Assembly (NCBI RefSeq): GCF_000237925.1
Contig: NC_031500.1
Span: 1,860,001-1,924,000 of the forward strand
Direction: 5' to 3'
Origin: Schistosoma mansoni
Lineage: Eukaryota; Platyhelminthes; Trematoda; Strigeidida; Schistosomatidae
Length of the DNA stretch: 64,000 bases
Position 1 is the stretch's first letter; each line of letters starts with the position of its first letter. Under the pieces are notes generated by a model that saw only the letters and a list, made by a program, of their open reading frames with translations, was not told the DNA's origin and did no database searches. This document shows, in pieces, positions 44,276 through 54,089 of the stretch. Both the position numbers and the translations under genes were made by a program.

Positions 44276-44815
44276 AACTTAAAATTGCAACAAATTTGTA
44301 ATTGGATGATTTCTATTGGCCGGTCCACTAACAAAATAGGTTGTCCAATAGGATTATTCTGACCACAAAGTAGCATGAGTTGAAATATGGAGTAGGAAAT
44401 TTATCTTCCTCACTGATTAATGACCTCAAATGTTGCTTTCTAATTTGTCCAGCTCTTTATTATATATAAACTTACTGTAATTATTACTTACTGACTTACG
44501 CCTGTTACCTCTCTTCGAGGAGTATAGGCCAACCACCAGCATTCTTCATCCAATTCTGTCCTGAGCAATTCTTTCCAGTTGATATTGTTCCTTTTCATGT
44601 CTGCTTCCAATTCCTGACACATTGTGGTCAGAATAATCTTATTTTTGTTAGTGGGCCGGCCGATAGCAATCATTCAATTACAAATTTGTTGCAATTTTGA
44701 GTTATTCATTAATCAGAAAGGGGTTTTATGGAGATTGTAGTAATTTTAACAGTTGAATTCATGAGTCGATTAAAGCTTGACCACCTTGGAAAACCTAGAA
44801 GCACTGGACGAAGTG
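44150..44815. repeat. inverted duplication of SINE tail plus flank
   Basis: 44150-44375 and 44619-44815 (inverted) share not only the SINE-B tail but about 100 bp of non-SINE flank (TTGCAACAAATTTGTAATTG and GGCCGG...CACTAACAAAA). The right arm stops at ACTGGACG, beside the ribozyme cleavage position. Confidence 0.8.
44480..44620 (-). mobile_element. RTE LINE 3' end in the inverted-repeat spacer
   Basis: TACTTACTGACTTACGCC tail and GGCCAACCACCAGCATTC block in antisense. Confidence 0.7.
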
Positions 44816-45065
44816 TGTTCTTCGACCTTCCTCTTTTCCATTTCTTTTCAGGATTTCAAGTTAGCACTTGCTTCGTGATGCAGTTTAATGATTTCCGTAA
44901 TGTATGTCCTATCCACTCCCAACGTCTTTTCCTAATTTCTTCTTCAGCCGGAAGATGGTTTTTTCTTTCCCACAGTAGGTTGCTGTTGATGGTATCCGGC
45001 CAACGGACATTTAATATTTTAGGTAGACTATTGTTTATAAATACTTGTACCTCTTCTACGGCTAC
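44812..45065 (-). mobile_element. RTE LINE fragment
   Basis: It continues RTE C-terminal sequence from GAAGTGTGTTCTTCGACC to ACTTGTACCTCTTC, directly after the right arm breakpoint. Confidence 0.7.
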
Positions 45066-46234
45066 TGACCGTAGGATTTCCTGTCGATGCTAAGAAGACA
45101 TAATATATAGACGGCCCAGCAGGTTGATATTGCTACGGAAATCAGCGTACTTGCGGACTGAACATTTTGACGGGAAGTGTGACACAAACTGCGACAAAGA
45201 ACAAGGTGACACAGTGAGCAGAATGACTGCAAGAGTAACTTTCGTTTAAAGCGGGGACGGCTGTAGTTTTGACAGATATATGTTTTATGTAGCACTAACC
45301 AGAAGTGGAATGCCTGGGAGAAGAGAATTGGTAAGATTGAATTGAAGAGAACAGAAAGGAAAAGAGGGATAAATTGTTGTAGCAACAGGATTAAAAGAAT
45401 CACAAAGCATGTAAAGGACAAATGACGGAAGATGTGTAAATAATGCATTCAATATATAGCTTTCATATTTTATGAAGGCACTTTGCAATTATACATTACA
45501 CACTAAATTAGTTCCCCCCACTTGAGTTCTCGTTCCCTACAGTGTTATAAGTGTCGTACTGAGATATAGCATGAAGTTAGCATAAATTTTTTTTATCTAT
45601 ACTTTACCGAAGACAGACGTGAATACGTTGAAGTTCATACAGATAATCTAAAATACATATGCAATGAATAAAATGAATGAATATGATGCTAGTGAGTAAA
45701 TAAATGTAAAGATATAATGTGGGTGAGTGATGGGTGCTCATGAAACCGAATCGCTATTTCGGTAATAAAAAACAGATTCCTTGGGTCCTATACGATCGTA
45801 CCGCAATGATCTCTCGTTTTCTTGTCTGATCATCCAATTAGGTCACCCATACTACCAGTTGGACCAGTGATCTAAGTACCAATTGATACATTGACCAACG
45901 GACAACAAGCAAGAAACTAACGTTTTATTAGTTCAAGAGCTCCTTCCAACTCAGTGGTTAATCAGAAGATGAAGATAGAAAACAGGTCGACTTTCTATTG
46001 CACTTAATTCAGTGATAACTCAAAACTCATACAGTAATATACTTGAAATGTCTGACCACATGGCAGTACAATTAGAAGATATGGTGTGTACATAACTTGA
46101 ACATAAGTGATATAAAGCCGGAGTAACAGAAGAATAAGTAATCAATGGTGAATCTGGAGTAATAAAATATATGACAATGATTTATGAATCAAATGAAAGC
46201 TGAAAAATCGGAGAATATAAGCATATCTACTTCA
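45066..46234. other. about 1.2 kb with nothing firmly recognised
   Basis: Open frames on the minus strand (45062-45488) are low-complexity and hydrophobic, with no family signature. I do not call a gene. Confidence 0.3.
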
Positions 46235-46485
46235 GACAATGGATGAATAATTGTGCAGTCATTCATGGATCGATGGAAGTTAGACATTAACACCGTCGGA
46301 TGCCCAGTCAGTGAACTAAAAGTTAAAAGTTCGGGTGCGAGACCGAAGGTCCTGGGTTCGAGTCCGAGATCAGGATCGTGGATGCGCAATGCTGAAGAGT
46401 TCCATGCCAGGACGAAATGACCGTCCAGTGCTTCCAGATTCCCAATGGTGGTCTATCATCAATCATTTCATGACCTCGATCAAAA
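46235..46485 (+). mobile_element. SINE-B, older subfamily
   Basis: 5' region, head (GTCAGTGAACTAAAAGTTAA, GGGTTCGAGTCC), hammerhead and tail. It lies in the acidic gene intron. Confidence 0.7.
46388..46428 (+). ncRNA. hammerhead ribozyme (SINE-B, older subfamily)
   Basis: CTGAAGA, stem II GTTC/GGAC (with shift), GAAA and GTC are present. Stem I GCAATG/CAGTGC has one mismatch. Confidence 0.45.
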
Positions 46486-46769
46486 TGTATAGCGCAAATA
46501 TATCACACTTTTCAGATGAACTACGTGTTCACATTGTTGTGTCGAAATATATAGATTAACGAAAGCATTTTGCATATTTCAAGTGACACTAACTAGTTCA
46601 TCAATATATTTGAAATCTCTTATACAAAGTACTTCAGTATCAAACCATTTTCTTATATTAATGCCTCGTTAAAAGTCATTTTTAAAAAAATCAGTAACTA
46701 GGGGAAATTTCCCAAAGTAAAAGAACAGTCAAAATTAGTAAAAGTATCATTAATTGAAATCGAACACTG

Positions 46770-46955
46770 ATTGATTGATTGATTGATTTACTCACTCACT
46801 CACCCACTCACTCACTCACTCACTCACTCTCTTACTCACTCACTCACTTACTGACTCACTGACTCACTCATTCGCTCGTTCACTCACTCACTCATTCATT
46901 CACTTACTCACTCATTCGCTCGTTCACTCACTCACTCACTCACTCACTCACTCAC
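46770..46955. repeat. CTCA/GTGA microsatellite at a splice donor
   Basis: On the minus strand it is a run of about 165 bases of GTGAGTGAGTGA starting at the donor of the acidic exon. It includes a repeated higher-order block with CATTCGCTCGTTCACTCA (plus strand, near 46868 and 46912). Many overlapping GTGAGT sites resemble the 5' splice consensus. Confidence 0.85.
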
Positions 46956-47391
46956 CTTCTAATGGTGTTTCATTAATATCTTGTTTAGCTTGTGAGTCGA
47001 AAGTAATATCATCATCAGTTTCATTATCAAATTTTAATGTACTTTGTTCTCCGTCATCATCATCATCACCATCATCATCTTCTTCTTCGTTTACTGATTC
47101 TTTGACATAATTCTCTGAATCACTTTGCAAATGATTTCTATCTTGGACCTTTATATCATCATCATCATCATCATCATTAGGATTATTAATAGCTTCAATG
47201 TCGTCAATTTTATTCACATGTACATCGTTACTAATTATTTCATCATCTGAATGATGTTGGTTTGAATCATGTTCATTACTTTTCGATTTTGTAGTGATAT
47301 CTGAGGTGTTTTCTTCATTGTTGATTTCTAATGAAGTCTCCTCTTCTTCTAATTGATGCAAATGGACTAATTCATTGTTTTCAAGAGATTC
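46956..47391 (-). CDS. acidic protein, penultimate exon
   Basis: On the minus strand, the acceptor TTTTCTCAACCAG precedes GAATCTCTTG. The frame is open for 145 codons and ends TTAGAAG before GTGAGTGAG, phase 1. The protein is rich in Asp, Glu, Asn and Ser (runs of 8 and 5 Asp), with no Cys, no membrane segment and no recognised domain. It is the C-terminal part of a larger product; upstream exons are not identified. A calcium-binding or chromatin-type acidic tail is possible but not supported by a motif. Confidence 0.7.
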
Positions 47392-48374
47392 CTGGTTGAG
47401 AAAATTTGAAATATTCAAGAATTATTTGCATTCATATGACTCTTTAGTAAAATCATTTATTCGTTTCTATGTCAGAATAAAACTAGATTATTAAAACAAA
47501 TAAATAGCTATTAGTAGATCCACCAATCTGACGAATCGAGAATAGGACGAAACGCATATCCAGAACTTCACTTCTAGCCACTTGTCCAGCTTTAATTAGT
47601 ATATTTCATGCATTCGAAATATATAATGTGTAAATAGTTGGCTATGAGTAACGTATAATCTGTCACACATATGTCCGTCAGTTCAAGTTCCTATACCATT
47701 TCAACACAGTGAGATGAAGTTATTCTAAAAAGTCCTAGAATGCTAGAAGTAGTAATTGTATTACTTGTATTAGAAAACACTAGGCATTGAGAATATGACC
47801 AGGGAAGAAAGAATGAGTGGAGCAAAATGTGCGTGATTATTGTAAAGCTCAAGGTATAAAGTAAGTTTATTATTGAATGAGTCTGTATGATTAAGACCAA
47901 TTCTGAGTTATATCAATCAACAATTCCAGCTATTGGTCATTATTAACTCGTAGAATACGACCAGATAGTTCATAATTGCCTACACGGTTCAGTTCAACAG
48001 TCAGTTGCTTCATGGATTGACGCTAAGGTTTTGGTTTGACCCTCTATCTTTATTCCAACTAACCCCTACTCCCATAACGATTGCACGTCATGATAACCGA
48101 TGGCTATGACATTTTTAATACATGTCTCAGGCACCTCAGTTGATGAAGATTCACGACCTAATCAGCGGATTTATCATTTCCGTATAGTACTCTATCTCTA
48201 AGCTCAGCACTGTCAGTCCCAACATATATGAGCAATGCTTCGAAGTCGTCTATGATCAGACGCTAGTAATCAATGAATGCCCTCCTTTTTAACGTCTAAA
48301 TCTTACAAAAATAGTACAGAACATTGTGAATATATTATAATATAAGCAGAAAGTGGATTAATAATGAATCAGTA
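47392..48374. other. upstream intron or flank, mostly unassigned
   Basis: 47515-47600 is a decayed plus-strand alpha fragment (CTGACGAATCGAGAATAGGACGAAAC core region split). No upstream exon of the acidic gene can be supported. Confidence 0.35.
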
Positions 48375-48800
48375 TAGAGGGTTTGTGGAGATTGTAGAAT
48401 TTCGGTAGCTTAAATCATGAACCGGTCTTAACTAGACCCACACTGAAAACCTGTAGGTACTGGAGAGCTGTTTTGTAATCAGTGTGCATTCATGACTCCA
48501 CCATAAAGAAATGAACCCACAACTTTCGGTCGCGTGTGCGAATCCCTAACGTCTAAACCGCTAACCTAATATGTTCGATGGTGTGAATGTCTAACTTTGG
48601 TCAAATCGCGTTATTGCTTAACCCTCTTTTGCTGTCCGAAGTTGGTAACGGTCTCTCATGCGGCAGGCATTCGTGCGCGAAATAAAACGTCCTCGGTTAA
48701 ATCCCCTGATCCAGGATCGTGGATGTGCAATATCGAGGATTCACGCACTAGAACGAAATGGATGTCTAGTGCTTCCGTGTTTTCAATGGTGGTGTAAACA
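48375..48800. mobile_element. two old SINE-B copies, minus then plus
   Basis: A minus copy (48375-48590) and a plus copy (48590-48800) of the older subfamily are head to head. Both ribozymes are decayed. Confidence 0.6.
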
Positions 48801-48828
48801 ACTTATTTGAACAAAGTCTTTTGATGTA

Positions 48829-49230
48829 TATTTTGCCAGAATACGCAGATGACATAGTCCTGTTTGGTGAAGACGCTGGCAAAATGCAGAGTCTTCCGTT
48901 AAAACTGATTAATAATTCCAGGATGTTTGGGATGCGTTTCTCCCCATCCAAATGTAAATTGTTACTCCAGGACTGGCCTGCGTCAACACCTGAACTAAGG
49001 ATAGGGAGTGAAGTAGTCGAACGCGTCGACAACTTCACTTATCTTGGAAGTCTGATAAGCCCTAATGGGTTGGTGTCTGACGAAATCTCAGCACGGATTC
49101 AAAAAGCTCGTTTGGCTTTTGTCAACTTACGTCACCTATGGCGAAGGCAAGATATCCGTCTATCAATTAAGGGATGAGTATACTGCGCAGCAGTTCCCTC
49201 TGTTCTACTTTACGGCTGCGAAACATGGCC
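48829..49230 (+). mobile_element. non-LTR reverse transcriptase, well-preserved fragment
   Basis: The frame reads LPEYADDIVLFGEDAGKMQS, then SPSKCKLLLQDW, TPELRIGSEVVERVDNFTYL, GSLISPNGLVSDEIS and LLYGCETWP (the last after one frame change). It is the same family as 16495-17760 but much better kept. It is cut by the assembly gap. Confidence 0.85.
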
Positions 49231-49430
49231 NNNNNNNNNNNNNNNNNNNNNNNNNNNNNNNNNNNNNNNNNNNNNNNNNNNNNNNNNNNNNNNNNNNNNN
49301 NNNNNNNNNNNNNNNNNNNNNNNNNNNNNNNNNNNNNNNNNNNNNNNNNNNNNNNNNNNNNNNNNNNNNNNNNNNNNNNNNNNNNNNNNNNNNNNNNNNN
49401 NNNNNNNNNNNNNNNNNNNNNNNNNNNNNN
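49231..49430. other. assembly gap
   Basis: 200 N. Sequence before it corresponds to a later part of the LINE than sequence after it, so the gap separates two copies rather than interrupting one. Confidence 0.95.
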
Positions 49431-50425
49431 AGTTCTGTTGACCGAGAGGTTTTGTGGCAGTGTACGTCATTCAAATGCGTACTGGAGAAGTATGTAAACT
49501 TGTATAGGTTCTCTACTCGAAAATTTCTGGTCGAGCCAGAGTTTATAGGCAACTGTCACCCGAATTCTCAATCTCAAGTGGTGTTCATCACGGTTTATTT
49601 TATTGAACTTTATCATAGACATACTTTTAAAATTAACACTTTCATCGTTTGACTTTTCAGGAATCGACTTCCTACCAAGAGATTCACTTGTTGACTTGGA
49701 ATAAGCAGATAATATAGTTCTGTTTGGTGAAGACGCTGACCAAACACACAGTCTCCAGATCACCTGAAGCAACAATCTAAGCATGTTTGGGACCGGTTTC
49801 TCTCCTTCCAAATGCAAAATTTGGCCTCAGCACTGGTTTGCGTCAGCATCTGAATTAATGATAGGGATGAAGCGATTGAGTGCGTTGGTTGATTTGCTCA
49901 TCTCGGAAGTGTCATCAGTACTGATGGTCTGATATTTAACGAAATTTCGGCACGATCTAGGGAGCTCGATCAGCTTTTACCGACTTGCACTACTTGTGAC
50001 GTAAGCGAGATATCTGTCTGCCAGCCAAAGGTAGACTTTGCTTTGAAGCATTCGGACCCGTGATACATGGCCATTAAAAATAGAGGATATTCGTGGGTTA
50101 TTAGTATTCAATCATACGTACCTCCAAAGTCGCGCTGGTGAATCGTAGTATCATCGAGAAAACAGTATTGAGGTTAGGGATAGGACACTAGGTAAACATG
50201 GTGAATCAATTTATAGGGTAATGAATCTTTATATATTGAGGTGGTTGGGACGTGTGATATTCATACCCAATCACCTAGTACCTTAGTTGGTGATGCTGTA
50301 TGGTATAGGAGTAAATTGGAAGAAAGCTGGGAGTGGACAAACCAAGACATGGTATCCGTCCATGAAATCATTGGAAAGCGGACTGAACCACATTAATAGG
50401 TTTGACCCATGTGATCAGGGTCCGC
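49431..50425 (+). mobile_element. second copy of the YADDIV-family LINE
   Basis: Pieces read SVDREVLWQC, then a SPEFSISSGV-like stretch, EYADNIVLFGEDAD-like sequence, SPSKCKIW and GLRQHLN. It is more decayed than the copy before the gap. The end is uncertain. Confidence 0.7.
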
Positions 50426-53400
50426 ATAATTATTTTGGCCTATAAACAAAGGTTAGACAGTGATCCATTCTCATATTGGGAGACTGAAATAATCATCAAA
50501 ATATTTCAAAATAAACCGCTTCAATTGGACCTAAGCTACTATGCAACTATCACTTATTTCCACTTGTTTTGATTAAGAAATTGACACAAGTTCACTTAAT
50601 CTTGTCGTGGTTGAAAAGCTTCTATCAACTATTAGCTAGTCAACTTAATAGTCTCACCTTTGTTCACTTCTATGTATGAAAAAATAATTTCTTTCCTTTC
50701 GAATATCACTGTCCTTTTCCTAAGTATCGATTCATTGAGTCTGAACTAGTTACCTAGGCGACAGCATAAGAAGAAGCTTTATATCAAAGTTACCAAGTCT
50801 GGTCGAATAAATTGCTTTTTTTTCTAAAACACCAATTAAGTGCACGTTACAGAATTTTTACGAACCAACTGACACTGACGCTACAGATGCTAAAAGTATG
50901 GTGATTTCATTTGAACGTCTACTGTGATTTTAAGCGATGAAATAATGTAATTTTATTGACAAGGTTTATTTGAATGCCTGAAAAATTACCGAATACCTTG
51001 AAAAGAGTTGAAAAGTCAGAATGTACATCCAAAAGAAAGACTCATCTGAATGATCTTTTTTTTTCAAGAAACGATTCTAACTATTGTGATATAATCATTA
51101 TTCACAAAGCCGGTTAGCTTTTTTTAAACTGATTTTCTCTGGCTCAGTCTTGTAGTATTCATATTGGTTTACTACCGAGAAACGAAATAAAGTATATTCA
51201 CTTAAAAACAAGGAACTCAGTCAATCATAACTAGCGTTTGACCCGGCATAAATTTGCACACGGATAAGTTGTCATATTATATCAGTGCAACGAGAATTAA
51301 ACAATACGGAAAGCAATAGGATCAAAACAATAGTAGTACTAAGAAATCGTGAGAAAAATTAAAAATGGAGAATATAACTTGAGAAGAAGCGATGATTCCG
51401 GGAAATTAAGGTTAAGAAAACTCAGTGAAGTTCAAAACCTATAAGAATCAAAAGCTCACATACATTACCGCTATTCTGATCGATTAGGAGTGATGTCACC
51501 CAACGTTTTCACAAACTAATGCTACTATCTTGAGAACCGCAACCAAGTAGTGTGCATCATCCAACATGGTTCAAACCAGGGGTTAACGATTTCGTGAACT
51601 GTAAAAAATTCCCCCATGACCGTCAACATAAGGCACCAAGACAGACAGTGTTTGATCATAATTAAATCATGTCCTAGTTTTTTCGATGAAGATTCTCAGT
51701 CTCATCAAAAGCTTTTGACATTTACCTAGTGCTCTTGCTTGGTCTCAGAATTAGTCACTCTAGTTACACGAGACATGTTTAATGCTTTAAAGAAATTCGA
51801 TCAAAAATCTGGAACAAATTCGTTTTTTTCATTTTCATGGTTGATTTTCTTCATTCATAGGTCAAAGCAGATCTGATTGTTTATCAATAAGAATAATCAA
51901 TAGACTGTGACAAATTAGTAATTTTTGGTGTCAAAGATTAAACCCATTTACCAATAGTCACTGATAGAGGCCATCTTTTATACATTTTAAACACATTTTC
52001 GTGACGAAAACACGTGGGTTATTTCCAGAATCAAGTACATCTTTTTAAAGATTTTGTGGGAGAAGTTCCTTCCCTAATTTATTAAGATGTTATTCCCCTT
52101 TAGACTAATGGGAAATAAGAACAAAGTAAGGGACAAAAGCAACAACTAGATTGCATGAAACTTCTTCCCCTACTTTTGTCATCATTATTTTACCGAGGAT
52201 ATTGTTATCACCATAGTAACTTACTCAATGTCCATAGTTGTGACGTTCAGGTTTACGTCTAGCTTAACGGTACGTTGTGTTCTTGGAAAGTGTGAAGAGC
52301 AGGGTGTGAGATAATCTAAAAGAAAATGGAACAAGAGGACACTATACACTGTAAGACATAACGGTGAGTCATTCATTTTGAATGCATGCACAAGTTTTAT
52401 CATAGCTCATGTCATTTCCAGTTAACTGTATACAACATTCGTAAACGTAATTACACTTCAATCTTATCATCATATTTCTTGATAGCAAAGAGTAACACTA
52501 CGCCTTTTAATTTGTTTCAGAATACGAATAACATAAGCGAACAGGATTCATGAACATTCAGCCTCCAAAGCGGTTATTCTTGGTACACATTTTTTGTTTA
52601 TTATAATAAACAATTAAGTTTATAACAAAAAATTTCAATTTCATCAAAAATAGCATTCACGATGTAAGATAAGCAGAGCGTTCAAGAGGAAAACTACGCG
52701 TATAACGTTTATTAACTCGGCGATATGAGTTTGTTCAACAAAACAAAGTTTTGATCCAGTATTAAACGACGAATTGGTTATAACCAAAAGATATCATATG
52801 ATTTTCAGTGCAGTAAATATGGTAAACAATAGAGCTTTAACACAGAGAGAGAGAACGTGATTTCTGTCTCGACCATCAGAGTCCTTAATGCGATACTACG
52901 TGCAGAAATACCTGTAGAAGTCCGTATATTTCAGTTAAATGTAGGTATATCAGGACGTTCGTAATGTTAGTGAAAATGACCCGCAGAATTTTGTACGTTC
53001 TCACGTACCTGAGACACATTTTGTCAAAAACGCAAAAGCAGTAAAAAATTTTAGAATTTTCCAGCAGAAATTGGTAGCATTTTCCGAAACCTTGTGGAAA
53101 TGCAGGGTAAATTTGGTGTAAACTGTCGGAAAAATCCCACAAATGGTTGACTTTTTAGTATTTGTCAAATTTTGCCAAAAACCACCATGAATTTTTTGTG
53201 TAACTATCCCAAAATTTACCAGAAATCCCCCAATGTTTTCTATGTTAAGAGTGGGAACGCAGAGTTTACCTACATTTATTAGGAAAAACAATCGATAAAA
53301 ATTGTGGTTAACACTGATTATTGAGCATATAGAGAAGTATAATCGAAAGCAGAAGGTGGTAGCACAGGGCTCCAAATGCGTTCTTGTAGTTGTTTGCGCC

Positions 53401-54089
53401 TAGTCATAAGGTACTTTGCGTACTGTGGAGCATTCTGAGTAGTGAGTAAGGAAGACAAGAATAGAGAGGAGAGAACAAAAATAGAAGTGAGTTGACGATC
53501 AAGCAAGCTCATACAATGCACTTACATTTAATAAAGAAAGCGACCAACAACTAAAAAAAGTAATACAAGCCTCAGATTAGGAAAATCTTGGAATCGAAAC
53601 AAGAAGCAGATAGTCCGTTATTTTACTTGGTATTTGAGGGCGGCGGTTACATTTTGCAGTCATGCCAACACAGAACTTGTTAAAAGTGATTCGATTATTT
53701 ACATTCAGTGTTCACGCTATATTGTACAATAACTAAATCTTTACCAGGGACTTACATTACCTGATGATTTATTGGAGTTCCCTTCTTGTTGTTTTAGCAA
53801 AAAATCCAGGTCTTGTCACTGAGAAATAGGGTTTCTGGATATCAGCAGCTATAACATTACCAGGCACTTAGTTGGCTGGTTGCTATATGAAAAATACTCA
53901 GTAATAATTCGAGCGACAAAAGAGAAAGATGGTTTTGAGAAATAAAAAAGTAAGTAAGCTAACTGATTTAGTATTCGGACAGGGTGAGAAGACTGAAATG
54001 AACGGAGATGACCATAAGTGAAATAGGAAGTTGCTACTGATATGAGGCAATGATAACCATCGTAAATTATGTGGCATGCTTCAGACATA
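50426..54089. other. 3.7 kb with no supported feature
   Basis: No tRNA-like SINE, hammerhead or RTE piece was seen here, in contrast to the first 50 kb. Short open frames (52885-53521 minus, 53849-54088 minus) lack family signatures. Confidence 0.35.

Noticed and set aside
45062-45488. 128-residue minus open frame as a membrane protein
   Set aside because: Low-complexity hydrophobic translation with no family pattern, no splice context and a matching purine-rich plus strand; probably chance.
2178-46380. CRISPR-like spaced repeats
   Set aside because: The recurring units are dispersed SINEs in both orientations with retroposon tails; the genome is eukaryotic.
48821-49177. 118-residue frame as a host gene
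   Set aside because: It contains YADDIV and SPSKCKLLLQDW, which belong to a LINE reverse transcriptase.
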